Shown one piece after another: positions 37,874 through 47,245 of a stretch of 64,000 nucleotides of DNA. The notes under the pieces are model-generated. The model was not told where the DNA came from and ran no database searches. It saw only the letters and a list, made by a program, of their open reading frames with translations. Source of the stretch: Campylobacter concisus (GTDB lineage: Bacteria; Campylobacterota; Campylobacteria; Campylobacterales; Campylobacteraceae). Position numbers and translations under genes: made by a program. Positions within the stretch are counted from its first letter, which is position 1; every line of letters begins with the position of its first letter. The stretch spans positions 1,860,001 through 1,924,000 of the forward strand of contig NZ_CP049264.1 in assembly GCF_003048875.2 (NCBI RefSeq), given 5' to 3'.

Positions 37874-38419
37874 TTAGTCTTTGACTACGCTACCATGAGC
37901 TAGCTCGTGCGCTTCGTTGCTTACGACCTTTGCTGCAGGAGTTAGAGCTACTTTGATAGCTTTTTCAGCAGAGCGGTAGCTAGCTGTGACAAAGGCTATT
38001 GGAAGCACTAGCATAGGGACCCATTGAGGTATGCCAAGGTCTATTATCATCTGCTCGATCTCGTGCAAAATTTTAAGATAATCCACCGAATAAACCGCGA
38101 TAAATATCAAAAAGACAGTCGTTAAGATGTGCGAAAAGAGCAGGCATGCCTTCGCGAGCGCTGGTGGAAATTTCTCCACCAAGATAGTTACGCTCACGTG
38201 GATGCCCTTGTTAAAGCCATACGCTGCGGCAAAAAATGCCGACCAAATAAATAAGTAGTTTGATAGCTCGCTCGCCCATGACCAGCTTTTGTCAAAAAAG
38301 TATCTGGCCACGACGTTAGCAAAGGCTAGTAGTGTTCCACTAGCTAGCCCTAAAACGGCGATAGTCTTATTGAGCGAGACTATCAATATATCAAGAGCGT
38401 TAATGAAATTCTTCTTCAT
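37874..38419 (-). CDS. dctQ: TRAP transporter small permease (DctQ family)
   Basis: 181 residues, four membrane helices; the RYFFDKSWSWASELSNYLFIW segment is the DctQ signature. Its start overlaps the DctP stop by one base and it lies 11 nt before dctM. Confidence 0.92.
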   Translation of the reverse strand: MKKNFINALDILIVSLNKTIAVLGLASGTLLAFANVVARYFFDKSWSWASELSNYLFIWSAFFAAAYGFNKGIHVSVTILVEKFPPALAKACLLFSHILTTVFLIFIAVYSVDYLKILHEIEQMIIDLGIPQWVPMLVLPIAFVTASYRSAEKAIKVALTPAAKVVSNEAHELAHGSVVKD

Positions 38420-39411
38420 TATTTTGTCTCGATTGTTTTTTCTATAAGCTCTTTGCCGATGACGTCGTAAAATTTAGGATAGATAGCCTGCATAGTCTTC
38501 TCCCACTCAGCTTTTTGTGCGTCGTCTATCTTGAAAATTTCTAGCTTTTTAGTCTCTGCTATATATTTTTCAAGCTCGGCTATGACGTGAGCGTCCTCTT
38601 TAGCTGTCTCTTCTCTCTCGTAAGCTGTAGCTTCGCTTAGAGCTTGTTTTACATTTGCTTTTAGATCATCTGGTAGTTTGTTCCAAAATTTATCACTCAT
38701 AACGACTAGATAGCCTAGATATCCGTGGTGAGAAAGTGTAAGAGAGCTTTGAACCTCGTGAAATTTAGAGTTATAGAAATTTGATAGTGGGTTTTCAGTC
38801 GCATCAACTACGCCTTGTTGAAGCGCAGAATAAACCTCTGAAAATGGCAGAACTTGTGGGTTGCCACCGATCGCTTTGATCTGCTCTTCAAGCACTTTTG
38901 AGCTTTGGATTCTAAATTTTTGTCCTTTTGCATCTTCTGGCACAAGGATCGGTTTTTTGCTTGAGCTAAAGTGCTTAAATCCAGCATCCCAGTAATCAAG
39001 CGCCACAAAGCCTTTCTTAGTCACAAGACCTTTTAGCTCCTCGCCAACTGCCCCATCTTGAACCTTGTGAAGGTGGTCTGCATCTTTAAAGATGAAAGGT
39101 AGGTCAAATAGCTGAAACTGCGGCACGATAGGTGTAAATTTAGAAAAACTTGGAGCTGCCATTTGAACGTTACCAAGTTTTAACGCGCCAAAAACTCTGT
39201 CATCATCAAGTAGCTGAGCTGATGGGAAGACTTGAACTTTTATCTTGCCGCCACTTAGCTCTTCAGCACGCTTTGCAAAAAAGTCAGCTGCCTTGCCCTT
39301 TGGCGTAGAAGCTGCAACAACGTGAGCGAATTTGATCGTATAGACCTTATCCGCACCAAATGCTAAGCCACTAATGGCACAAGTGAAAAGTAAAGCTTGT
39401 AAGAATTTCAT
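38419..39411 (-). CDS. dctP: TRAP transporter solute-binding protein (DctP family)
   Basis: 330 residues with a signal peptide (MKFLQALLFTCAISGLAFG). FAHVVAASTPKGKAADFFAKR, the LLDDDRVFGALKLGNVQM segment, KGQKFRIQSSKVLEEQ with the ligand-carboxylate Arg, and DATENPLSNFYNSKFHEVQ match DctP proteins. Ligand probably a monovalent or divalent organic acid, not certain. Confidence 0.93.
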   Translation of the reverse strand: MKFLQALLFTCAISGLAFGADKVYTIKFAHVVAASTPKGKAADFFAKRAEELSGGKIKVQVFPSAQLLDDDRVFGALKLGNVQMAAPSFSKFTPIVPQFQLFDLPFIFKDADHLHKVQDGAVGEELKGLVTKKGFVALDYWDAGFKHFSSSKKPILVPEDAKGQKFRIQSSKVLEEQIKAIGGNPQVLPFSEVYSALQQGVVDATENPLSNFYNSKFHEVQSSLTLSHHGYLGYLVVMSDKFWNKLPDDLKANVKQALSEATAYEREETAKEDAHVIAELEKYIAETKKLEIFKIDDAQKAEWEKTMQAIYPKFYDVIGKELIEKTIETK

Positions 39412-39443
39412 CTTTCATCCTTTGTAATAGTTTTGATAGGTGC

Positions 39444-39449
39444 ATTATA
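39444..39449 (-). promoter_or_regulatory. -10 element for the TRAP operon
   Basis: TATAAT on the minus strand, 33 nt above the dctP ATG; AAAGGA lies just before the start codon. Confidence 0.6.
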
Positions 39450-39840
39450 AATTTCAAAAATAAAAATTTAGAAATTTTGTTTCATAAATTCACATATCTT
39501 TATTTTTATATGTGTATTTTTGTAACATTTTTGATCTAAAATAGATAGTTTTTGCTTTGTAAATTTAACGTAAAAATTTATTTATCATTTTTATAGTCTA
39601 TTTTTGTTACGTTTCTACACATATTTTTATATTATTTTTTACATTTAGAGAAATTTAAATTTACTTTTCTCACTTTTAGAGAGCCAAATTTGTTCTTTTA
39701 GGATATAAAATTCACTCTTTTAACCACAAATTTATCAAGTAAATTCGCTTATCATTTATAAATGAAAAAATTAGCTTTTATAAAAACGCCCTATTTTTAG
39801 GATAAATTTTGAAAGATTTTGTTTGTTAATCTTTTGTGGC

Positions 39841-39846
39841 TATAAT
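39841..39846 (+). promoter_or_regulatory. -10 element for sodB
   Basis: GGCTATAATG box 35 nt above the sodB ATG; AAGGAA stands before the start codon. Confidence 0.65.
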
Positions 39847-39880
39847 GCGAAATAACAAATTTTATTATTAAGGAATTATT

Positions 39881-40498
39881 ATGTTTGAACTAAGAAAACT
39901 TCCGTTTGACGCAAACCACAATGCAGTAGTAAGTGCTAAAACCTGTGAATACCACTACGGCAAGCATCACGCAACCTATGTTGCAAATCTAAACAATCTC
40001 ATAAAAGATACAAAATTTGCTAATGCATCATTTTACGAGATCCTAAGAAATAGCGAAGGCGGCCTTTACAACAACGTCGCTCAAGTTTATAACCACGACT
40101 TTTACTGGGACTGCATCGCTAAGAAAAGCGAGATGTCAAGCGAGCTAAAAGCAGCGGTTGAAGCAAATTTCGCAAATTTTAAAGAGGAGTTTTTAAAGGC
40201 AGCTACAACGCTTTTTGGCTCAGGCTGGGCGTGGCTTGTATTTGATCCAAGCAGCAAAAAGCTAGAGATCGTGCAAACTAGCAACGCAAAAACTCCAGTG
40301 AGCGATGGCAAAGTGCCACTTTTAGTCGTTGACGTTTGGGAGCACGCTTACTACATCGACAACTTCAACGCTCGCCCAAAATACCTAGAGACGTTTTACG
40401 AGAACATAAACTGGGAATTTGTAAGCCAAGCTTACGAGTGGGCGTTAAAAGAGGGCCTTGGCTCAGTTGAGTTTTACACAAAAGAACTACATAAATAA
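39881..40498 (+). CDS. sodB: Superoxide dismutase, iron type
   Basis: 205 residues. Metal ligands: His in YHYGKHH region (near 26), His in QVYNHDFYW, and Asp/His in VVDVWEHAYY. The Gln of AQVYNHDFYW and the position of the second-sphere residues indicate the iron rather than manganese form. Cytoplasmic defence against superoxide. The start is a little unusual (MFELRKLPFD). Single-gene unit with its own promoter and terminator. Confidence 0.97.
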   Translation: MFELRKLPFDANHNAVVSAKTCEYHYGKHHATYVANLNNLIKDTKFANASFYEILRNSEGGLYNNVAQVYNHDFYWDCIAKKSEMSSELKAAVEANFANFKEEFLKAATTLFGSGWAWLVFDPSSKKLEIVQTSNAKTPVSDGKVPLLVVDVWEHAYYIDNFNARPKYLETFYENINWEFVSQAYEWALKEGLGSVEFYTKELHK

Positions 40499-40503
40499 TA
40501 TCT

Positions 40504-40520
40504 GGCGGGAGCTCCCCGCC
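40504..40520 (+). terminator. sodB terminator
   Basis: GGCGGG-AGCTC-CCCGCC followed by TTTAAATTT, 5 nt after the sodB stop. Confidence 0.82.
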
Positions 40521-40811
40521 TTTAAATTTCTGCTTATATTTAAATTTAACTATCAAATTTATCATTTTAAAAGAGAGCGCAATCACTCGTTTTGACAAAT
40601 GATCTTTTTATAAATTTAAAATCAGCACGAGTCAGCTCATCTTTAAATTTCTATTTTCTAAATTTTAAAATTATCAAATTTCTAAGCAAACTCACTTTTA
40701 AAAAATAATGCGATTTTAAACGGCTCAAATTCCTGTTTTGCAAGCGGCTTCTTTTAAATTTAACACTAGCGCGAGATATCTCATTTTCAAATTTCTTTTT
40801 TCAAATTTGAG

Positions 40812-40827
40812 TTGCTAAATTTAGCAA
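40812..40827. repeat. 16-bp perfect palindrome
   Basis: TTGCTAAATTTAGCAA is its own reverse complement and sits in a long gene-free gap. Could be an RNA stem or a protein-binding site. Confidence 0.55.
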
Positions 40828-41087
40828 GCAATAGGCGCAATGATTATAGCTTTGAAATGACATAAAATACTCGTTTTAGCTACCGCCCTATTTTGATGCG
40901 GTGGCTTTCATTTTAAATTTAGCGCTATAAAACGAAACCAAAACAACTATCTCGCCTTTAAATTTATCAGTAAAACTTACTTTGACATTTAAGAAATGGG
41001 GGCAGTATTTGTTACTTCAAAATGCCCCTAGTAGCTATTCTGTATCAAGCAAAGGCGGCTTAAATTCCAAAGCCACCCAGCCAAAAT

Positions 41088-42254
41088 TTATCTCTTTGAA
41101 GTGTATAAATTTATACCATTTTGCAAGCGTTTTAGCCCTTCAAGCACCCTTTCGCGTTGCGTTGCGATATTCATACGAAGGAAAAATCTATCTCCTCTGT
41201 AAGCGTTGCCGTCATTTAGCCAAAGTCCCGCTTTATCGCGCAAGAAATTCATAAACTCGCTCGAATCCTTGCAAAACCCACTGCAGTCAAGCCACAAAAG
41301 ATAGGTCGCACTTGATGGCAGGAGCTTCACTGGTAAGCCTTGCTCTTTTATGAAGTTTGCGACGACCTTTTTGTTTTCAAAAAGATACTCTCTAAGCTCA
41401 TTAAGCCACGCCTCGCCCTCGTTAAACGCGGCAATTGCGGCGATGATCGCAAAGGCATTTGCCTCGCCGACCTCATCGTAGTTGATGGCAGCATTTAGCC
41501 TTGATCTGATCTTTTCATTTGGCGTGACGACGGCTGAGCTTTGAAGGCCAGCTATGTTAAAGGCCTTTGTAGGCGAGATGCACGTGATCGAGTTGTTTTT
41601 GCACTCCTCGCTCACACTGATAAATGGCACGTAGTTTAGCCCAGGATCAGTTATATCGCAGTGAATTTCGTCGCTGATAACCAAAACATCGTGCTTGTAG
41701 CAAAGCTCGCCTATCTTTTTAAGCGTCTCTTTGTCCCAAATTTTGCCTATTGGATTGTGAGGGTTGCAAAGAAGCATCATGGTAGTTAGCGGCTGAGCTA
41801 GCTTTGCTTCAAGGTCCTCAAAGTCTATCTCATAAGAGCCATTTTTATAGACGAGGTCGTTTGATAAAATTTCACGTCCGTTGTTTTTGATGCAGTTAAA
41901 AAAGACGTGATAGACAGGCACTTGCACTAAAATTTGATCTCCTGGGCTACTAAATCTCCTAATGGCAGTTGAGATGGCCGGTATGACGCCAGTGCAAAAG
42001 CACATCCACTCGTTCTCTAAGCTCACGTTGTGACGTCTTTGCCACCAGCTCTTTATCGCTTCGTTCCACTCTTTTGGGATGAAAGAGTAGCCAAAGACGC
42101 CGTTATCAAGGCGCTTTTGCAAGACGCTTAAGATCTCAGGTGCGGCCTTAAAGTCCATATCTGCAACCCACATCGGCAAAACATCGCTCTTCATACGCCA
42201 TTTTGATGAGTTGGTGCCTTCTCTGCTTACTAATGTGTCAAAATCGTACTTCAT
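41088..42254 (-). CDS. patB: PatB/MalY-type PLP enzyme, probable cystathionine beta-lyase
   Basis: 388 residues, fold-type I aminotransferase family. LPMWVADMDFKAAPEI at the start is characteristic of MalY/PatB; the PLP pocket shows LCNPHNPIG, VISDEIHCD and the Schiff-base Lys in SPTKAFNIAG. Such enzymes cleave cystathionine or cysteine S-conjugates. Stands alone, divergent from the DIP1984-type gene. Confidence 0.9.
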   Translation of the reverse strand: MKYDFDTLVSREGTNSSKWRMKSDVLPMWVADMDFKAAPEILSVLQKRLDNGVFGYSFIPKEWNEAIKSWWQRRHNVSLENEWMCFCTGVIPAISTAIRRFSSPGDQILVQVPVYHVFFNCIKNNGREILSNDLVYKNGSYEIDFEDLEAKLAQPLTTMMLLCNPHNPIGKIWDKETLKKIGELCYKHDVLVISDEIHCDITDPGLNYVPFISVSEECKNNSITCISPTKAFNIAGLQSSAVVTPNEKIRSRLNAAINYDEVGEANAFAIIAAIAAFNEGEAWLNELREYLFENKKVVANFIKEQGLPVKLLPSSATYLLWLDCSGFCKDSSEFMNFLRDKAGLWLNDGNAYRGDRFFLRMNIATQRERVLEGLKRLQNGINLYTSKR

Positions 42255-42342
42255 AGCTTTTCCTTAAATAAAATTTTAAATCAATTATAACCCAAAAGAT
42301 ACTAAGATGATTTAAAAATTTAATACCAAAAAAGGAAAAATG

Positions 42343-42798
42343 ATGAAACTAGCTCAGGCTCTCATCCTAAGATCTGACACGCAAAAGCGCATCGAACAGC
42401 TAAAAGTTAGGCTACTTAGCAACGCAAAAACGCAGGAGAATGAAAGTCCAAGCGAGGATCCAAAGCTTCTTTTAAAAGAGCTTGACAAGCTAACAAGCGA
42501 GCTTTTTAGGCTCATTTGCTCTATAAATTTAACAAACTCAAGCGCTAAATTTGATGGCATGAGCCTCACTGAGATGATCGCTAAAAAGGACGCTTTAACG
42601 CTAAAAGCAAATGTGCTTAGGGAGTTTGCAATAAGTGCTAGCCAAAAGGTCGATCTTTACTCAAATAGCGAGATCAAAATTTTAAGCACAGTCGATGTGG
42701 CCGCGCTTCAAAAGCAAGTGGATGCGCTTTCAAAAGAGATCAGAGAGCTTGAGATGAAGCTTCAGGAGGCAAACTGGTCGGTTGATCTAGTAGAGTAA
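42343..42798 (+). CDS. DIP1984-family protein
   Basis: 151 residues from the second of two adjacent ATGs (42340, 42343); the family starts MKLAxALILR. A helical protein: LRSDTQKRIEQLKVRLLSNAKTQENE at the N-terminus, then long helices ending in LEMKLQEANWSVDL. The family is named from a Corynebacterium protein and sometimes called septicolysin; its role is unknown. AAGGAAA before the start. Confidence 0.85.
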   Translation: MKLAQALILRSDTQKRIEQLKVRLLSNAKTQENESPSEDPKLLLKELDKLTSELFRLICSINLTNSSAKFDGMSLTEMIAKKDALTLKANVLREFAISASQKVDLYSNSEIKILSTVDVAALQKQVDALSKEIRELEMKLQEANWSVDLVE

Positions 42799-42943
42799 AA
42801 TTTATGGTAAAAATTTAGCCAAAAGCGAGTAAAAAACCATACATTGGCGGCTTGCGAAGACCAGGCAAAAGCTTAAATTTAGTCTTAGCAATCTTACAAA
42901 TGCAAATTTAAAAAGCACTTTTACTACCACTTACTGGTTTGGC

Positions 42944-42949
42944 TATATT
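42944..42949 (+). promoter_or_regulatory. Possible -10 for the 43017 gene
   Basis: GGCTATATTT, 68 nt above the ATG at 43017. Suggests a leader of about 60 nt. Confidence 0.35.
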
Positions 42950-43016
42950 TTGGGTGGGTTTGGGGAAAATTAATCTTTATCATGTAAAATTTCGTAAATT
43001 TTTAAAAAGGAAATTT

Positions 43017-44159
43017 ATGAAACTAGACACTCTCATCGTAAAAGGCATCGAAGCTAAAAACAACCCAAACAAAGCGGTCGTTCCGCCAGTATTTTTAGCT
43101 AGCACCTTCGTGCAAGATGACCTTGAAAATTTTCAAGAATTTGCCTACTCACGTGGCAACAACCCTACAAAAAAAGCCTTTGATGATATCTTCGCTAAAG
43201 TCGAAGGTAGCAAATACGCATTTAGCTTTGGTTCAGGCATGGCAGCAACAGCAGCCGCACTTAGCCTTATAAAAACGGGGCAAAAAGTCCTGCTAAATAG
43301 CAACGTCTATGGCGGCACATATAGGTATGTCACGACTGTTTTTGAAAGTCACGGCATAAAGAGCGAATTTATAGATGATCTAAATTTTTTAAGCGAAGAT
43401 GACATAAGCGACGACGTGGCAGCTATCTTCATCGAAACTCCCTCAAATCCTCTTTTAAGAGTGACAGACATCGCTAGAATTTCAAAGATTGCTCACAAAA
43501 AGGGCGTTCTAGTCATCGTGGATAACACATTTTTGACGCCTTATTATCAAAAAGTGCTTGAGCACGGAGCTGACATCGTGATATATAGCGCTACAAAGTA
43601 TATCGGCGGACACGCTGACGTGATCGCTGGTATCGTCACGCTAAACGACGATGCTTTGGCTGAAAAGATCAAATTTGCTAAAAATACGCTTGGTGGCATC
43701 ATCAGCCCGATGGATGCATACTACCTAATACGTGGGCTTAAAACGCTTAGCGTTAGGTTTGACAGACAAACGCAAAATACCCACAAAATCATCAAATTTT
43801 TAGAGAATAATGACGCAGTTAGCGTGGTGCATTTCCCTGGCTCATACAGCGAGCAAGAGGCAAAGATGCAAGCGGCTCAAGCGAGCGATATCGGCGCTCT
43901 TATCTCATTTGAGCTTGATGAAAAATATGATGTAAATAAATTTGTAAAAGCGCTAGAAATTTTTGATCTAGCAGTGAGCCTTGGTGGCGTAGAGAGCCTT
44001 ATCTGCAGGCCTGCTACGATGACGCACGAAGCATATCCAAAAGAGTTGCTAGATAAGATCGGCATAAAGCAAAATTTGCTTCGCCTAGCCATCGGCATCG
44101 AAAACGTCGATGATCTAATAGCCGACCTTGATCAAGCATTTAAAAAAGCCAAAAGATAA
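43017..44159 (+). CDS. Cys/Met metabolism PLP enzyme (cystathionine gamma-synthase/lyase type)
   Basis: 380 residues from the ATG at 43017, with AAAGGAAA 4-5 nt upstream; the frame extends to 42939 but that part has no coding character. PLP-binding Lys in SATKYIGGHADV, Tyr-Arg pocket FAYSRGNNPT, FSFGSGMAA, and substrate-binding LGGVESLICRPATMTH are all present. Family members make or split cystathionine, or use O-acetylhomoserine; which reaction is not settled. 9 nt before tpx. Confidence 0.9.
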   Translation: MKLDTLIVKGIEAKNNPNKAVVPPVFLASTFVQDDLENFQEFAYSRGNNPTKKAFDDIFAKVEGSKYAFSFGSGMAATAAALSLIKTGQKVLLNSNVYGGTYRYVTTVFESHGIKSEFIDDLNFLSEDDISDDVAAIFIETPSNPLLRVTDIARISKIAHKKGVLVIVDNTFLTPYYQKVLEHGADIVIYSATKYIGGHADVIAGIVTLNDDALAEKIKFAKNTLGGIISPMDAYYLIRGLKTLSVRFDRQTQNTHKIIKFLENNDAVSVVHFPGSYSEQEAKMQAAQASDIGALISFELDEKYDVNKFVKALEIFDLAVSLGGVESLICRPATMTHEAYPKELLDKIGIKQNLLRLAIGIENVDDLIADLDQAFKKAKR

Positions 44160-44168
44160 GGAGAAATC

Positions 44169-44699
44169 ATGGCAACTACAAAATTTAAAGGTAGTGAGGT
44201 AAGTTTAAGCGGAAATGAGCTATTTGTCGGCTCTTATGCGCCTGAGGCAAGAGTCGTAGCGCAAGATCTTAGCGAATTTAGCGTGGGTGGAAACAACGGC
44301 ATCGAGGTGCTTGTCTGCTTACCATCACTTGATACTGGCGTTTGCGCGGCTGAGGCTCGTAAATTTAACGAAAAAGTAGCTGAAAAACACGGCGTAAAGC
44401 TTAGCATCATCTCAAATGATTTGCCATTTGCGATGGGGAGATTTTGCACGACTGAGGGCATAGCAAACCTGCGTGTTGGTAGCGACTTTAGATACGGTGA
44501 ATTTGCCCAAAACTACGGCATGCTGATGAGTGATGGGGCGCTAAAAGGCTTGCTTGCAAGAGCGGTCTTTGTCATCAAAGATGGCGTAATAATTCACAAA
44601 CAAATCGTCCCTGAAGTGACCCAGGAGCCAAACTACGACGCAGTTTTTGACGCGATAAAACAAAGCGGCGGATGTGGTTGTGGTTGTGGCTGCCATTAA
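44169..44699 (+). CDS. tpx: Thiol peroxidase with Cys-Gly tail
   Basis: 176 residues of the Tpx peroxiredoxin family. Peroxidatic Cys in PSLDTGVC (about residue 58) and resolving Cys in DLPFAMGRFC (about 93) are both there. After the normal end of the domain comes an extra GGCGCGCGCH, four Cys alternating with Gly and a final His, which is not part of the family and looks like a metal site. GGAG is placed before the ATG; 9 nt after the transsulfuration gene. Confidence 0.93.
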   Translation: MATTKFKGSEVSLSGNELFVGSYAPEARVVAQDLSEFSVGGNNGIEVLVCLPSLDTGVCAAEARKFNEKVAEKHGVKLSIISNDLPFAMGRFCTTEGIANLRVGSDFRYGEFAQNYGMLMSDGALKGLLARAVFVIKDGVIIHKQIVPEVTQEPNYDAVFDAIKQSGGCGCGCGCH

Positions 44700-44705
44700 A
44701 ATTTA

Positions 44706-46574
44706 CTATGCAAAGAGCCCAGCTATGATGGCAAAGAGCTGACTGCCCGTCACCACTAGCTCACCGACCTCTTTTACATCTCTTAAAACTGGCCTTATAG
44801 AGGCTAGTTTTAGGCTTGATTTTTCTTTTATTTCTTCATTTTTCGGTGGCAGATCTTGCGTGATGCTTGCGTATTTTTTAATAACCTCTATCACCTGTCT
44901 TATCTCATCTGGCAAATTTTCATCCAAATTTTTAGGCAGCGAGATATATAAATTTTCACGGCTTCTAGTTAGTAAGACGTAAATTTTTCTATAAAAAAGC
45001 TCCCTTTCATTTTTATATATGGTCTGCAAAAACGGCAAAAAGTTGTGGATGATGACATTTTGCGCCTCAAGGCCTTTAATGGACTGTATCGTCAAAACCT
45101 CTATATTTTTGCCCTCTGGCAAGACGCTCTCTTTTATGGCATTTACAGCGACCTTGCTATTACTTAAAACGACGCTTGTTTCTCCATTTGGTAAGGCTTT
45201 TAGGCACTTTTTAAGCTCTGCAAATTCATCAAGCTCGGCTACTTTTATACTGCCATCTTGCAAGATACACTGGATGTCTGAGATGAAGTCTTGATTTAGA
45301 TAAAAGCTCTTTTTGTAGTAGTCGTTTATCGCAGAGTCCTTTTGCAAGATTTCAAATGCGCACCTAGCGATGTTCGAAGGCGTTCGGTAGACGTTTTTTA
45401 GGTTTTTCACGCGCCCTCTCATGTCGATACGCTCAAATTTTGGATGGTGAAAGATGTCGGCGATGTTGTTCATCGTGTATGTGTAAAATTTCTGCGCCTC
45501 GTCGATGAAAAATATACAATCCTTTATCTCCTCGTAGATGACGCGCATAAAGCCAGCTGGCATATCCTGGGTCTCGTCGCAAAGGACGTAGTCGATCGGG
45601 TGCTTTGCAAGGTGGGCTTTAAATTTTGCTCTAAACTCAGCAATCGCTTCGTCGGTTTCATAAATTTGATACTTTTGGCTGATGTTTGTATTTTCATCCA
45701 TACCAAGCTTTGTTTCATCAAATTCTATGCGTTTTAGCAGCGACATTATTGGATAGACAGCGATGTTTTTGTTTATAAACTTATCGCCAAAGCATGATTT
45801 GATATTTTGAGCCAAATTTTTATTAAAGCAAAGCACGAGAAATTTCTCATTTTCGTCACGCTCAAGCCTGTTTGCGACAAAATTTGCAAGTATCATCGTC
45901 TTGCCAGTGCCTGCAACGCCCCTGATAACGCGAAAGCCGCCAGTGTAGCCGTTCATAATGCTAAGCTGCTTGTGATCAAAAAACATCACTTCGTCTTTTG
46001 TGATTATCGGAATTATCTTTTGTTTTAGTCTGCTTTGATTGACAAGCATTTCTGAAATTTTAAGAAACTCTTTTTTGTTTGGCAGCGTGCTAATAGAGGA
46101 GTTGAAAAATTTAGCAAAGATGTCCTCGTCTGTTAGATCGTCTTTGAAAAAGGTGTGATTTTTTAAATTTAGATAGCTTGGATTTTTCGCGTAAAATTTA
46201 CTAGCCTCGGCCTTGCTGATAGAGGGGAAAATGACCCTGTACTCGACATTTATAGGCACTTTTTTAAGCTCTGACTCTATCTTTGCAAGAAGCATTCTTT
46301 GATAAATTTTTACCTGCTCGTAAGGGTTATTTTCGTCCATTTGCTCAAGGTCGCTCCAGTTTTTCACCTCGATGACATAAATTCCAAGCGCTGGATGAAG
46401 CAAAAGCAGGTCGATCTCCCTAGATGAGCCAGCAGGATCGTCGATGCTTGCCTTTGGGATGAGATAGTAGTTTTCATCGCCTTTTTGGTTTAAAATTTTA
46501 CCGATAGCCTCGAGCACATCGGCCTCACCCTGCTCACCTTTAAAGATCTTACTAAAAATGCTTTTTATGTTCAT
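44706..46574 (-). CDS. NERD-domain superfamily 1 helicase
   Basis: 622 residues. The N-terminal NERD nuclease-related domain (about 15-130) has DLLLLHPALGIYVIEVKNW (motif D...E-x-K) after EADVLEAI. The UvrD-like helicase part follows: Walker A GVAGTGKT near 220, YVLCDETQDMP (motif II, DETQ), and LTIQSIKGLEAQNVI and YVLLTRSRENLYI near the C-terminus. A short hydrophobic tail. Possibly a DNA-repair or defence helicase; single gene, convergent with tpx. Confidence 0.88.
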   Translation of the reverse strand: MNIKSIFSKIFKGEQGEADVLEAIGKILNQKGDENYYLIPKASIDDPAGSSREIDLLLLHPALGIYVIEVKNWSDLEQMDENNPYEQVKIYQRMLLAKIESELKKVPINVEYRVIFPSISKAEASKFYAKNPSYLNLKNHTFFKDDLTDEDIFAKFFNSSISTLPNKKEFLKISEMLVNQSRLKQKIIPIITKDEVMFFDHKQLSIMNGYTGGFRVIRGVAGTGKTMILANFVANRLERDENEKFLVLCFNKNLAQNIKSCFGDKFINKNIAVYPIMSLLKRIEFDETKLGMDENTNISQKYQIYETDEAIAEFRAKFKAHLAKHPIDYVLCDETQDMPAGFMRVIYEEIKDCIFFIDEAQKFYTYTMNNIADIFHHPKFERIDMRGRVKNLKNVYRTPSNIARCAFEILQKDSAINDYYKKSFYLNQDFISDIQCILQDGSIKVAELDEFAELKKCLKALPNGETSVVLSNSKVAVNAIKESVLPEGKNIEVLTIQSIKGLEAQNVIIHNFLPFLQTIYKNERELFYRKIYVLLTRSRENLYISLPKNLDENLPDEIRQVIEVIKKYASITQDLPPKNEEIKEKSSLKLASIRPVLRDVKEVGELVVTGSQLFAIIAGLFA

Positions 46575-47097
46575 AAACCACTCCTTTAAATTTTTAACAA
46601 CTTTGGTATTTTATAAATTTTAATCTTAGAGTTTGAAGCGGTAGAGCTATCAAGCTAGCTTTTTTATGACAATGTGGGTCCTAGCCAACTAGCAGAGTGG
46701 TTTTAATCATTTAAATATAAGCTCTTTTTTCTTTTAAACATACCAAATATCAGGACTTTACTGCATACTATGCCACCTCTCTTGCCTTTTTAGCATAAAA
46801 GTGGCCTTCGTATTTTTATCTTGCCTAATTTTTTTACTATTTAAGATACACAAATTTTAGTTTTTAATTATTTATTGATTATTTTTCTAAAAACTTAGTA
46901 AATCCTGCTATTTTAAAGCTCTCATGCCAGTTTAAATACCACAAAATTTCTTTAAATTTTAGAGAAGAAATGTATTATTTTAATTTCACTACCTTTGTAT
47001 TTTTTACTTGCATTAAGTCTAAATTTTTATTCTCAAAATATAAAATTTAAAAATAAGAAAATGACTGAAAAATTAAAAAGTGATTTTAAATTTGAAG
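46575..47097. other. Gene-free region before the tRNA cluster
   Basis: 523 very AT-rich bases with no ORF of coding character and no tRNA-like fold until 47098. Contains the start region of the NERD gene; nothing else named. Confidence 0.6.
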
Positions 47098-47187
47098 TGG
47101 CCGGGAGATAGGGATTCGAACCCCAGGAGGCTTTCACACCTCAACGGTTTTCAAGACCGCCGCTTTCGACCGCTCAGCCATCTCCCG
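47098..47187 (-). tRNA. tRNA-Ser(UGA)
   Basis: 90 nt including the encoded CCA. Acceptor CGGGAGA/TCTCCCG with discriminator G, anticodon loop CTTGAAA (TGA), a long variable arm GAGG...CCTC and the T-loop TTCGAAT. Reads UCA and related codons. Confidence 0.96.
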
Positions 47188-47245
47188 AATTAAAGATTTG
47201 TGATTATAGCCAACTTTGCTTAAAATTTGCTATAACCACTAAGAA

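Larger units (their letters stand above)
39412..39880. other. Divergent dctP-sodB intergenic region
   Basis: 469 AT-rich bases with no gene seen. Holds the promoters of dctP (39444-39449, minus) and sodB (39841-39846, plus) and an inverted repeat CACATAT...ATATGTG (39491-39514) that could be a stem or protein site. Confidence 0.6.
40499..41087. other. Gene-free region after sodB
   Basis: 589 AT-rich bases, full of AAATTT pieces. It holds the sodB terminator, a 16-bp palindrome (40812-40827), and loose hairpins (ACCGC...GCGGT at 40883-40902; GGGGCA...TGCCCC at 40999-41028). No ORF with coding character and no RNA gene could be named. Confidence 0.6.

Noticed and set aside
40365-41254. Two open frames across the gap after sodB
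   Set aside because: One runs antisense into sodB and the other into the PatB gene; no start signals and no protein-like composition.
42799-43016. Possible SAM or similar riboswitch before the transsulfuration gene
   Set aside because: No recognisable aptamer fold, and such riboswitches are not known for this group; only a possible -10 is listed.
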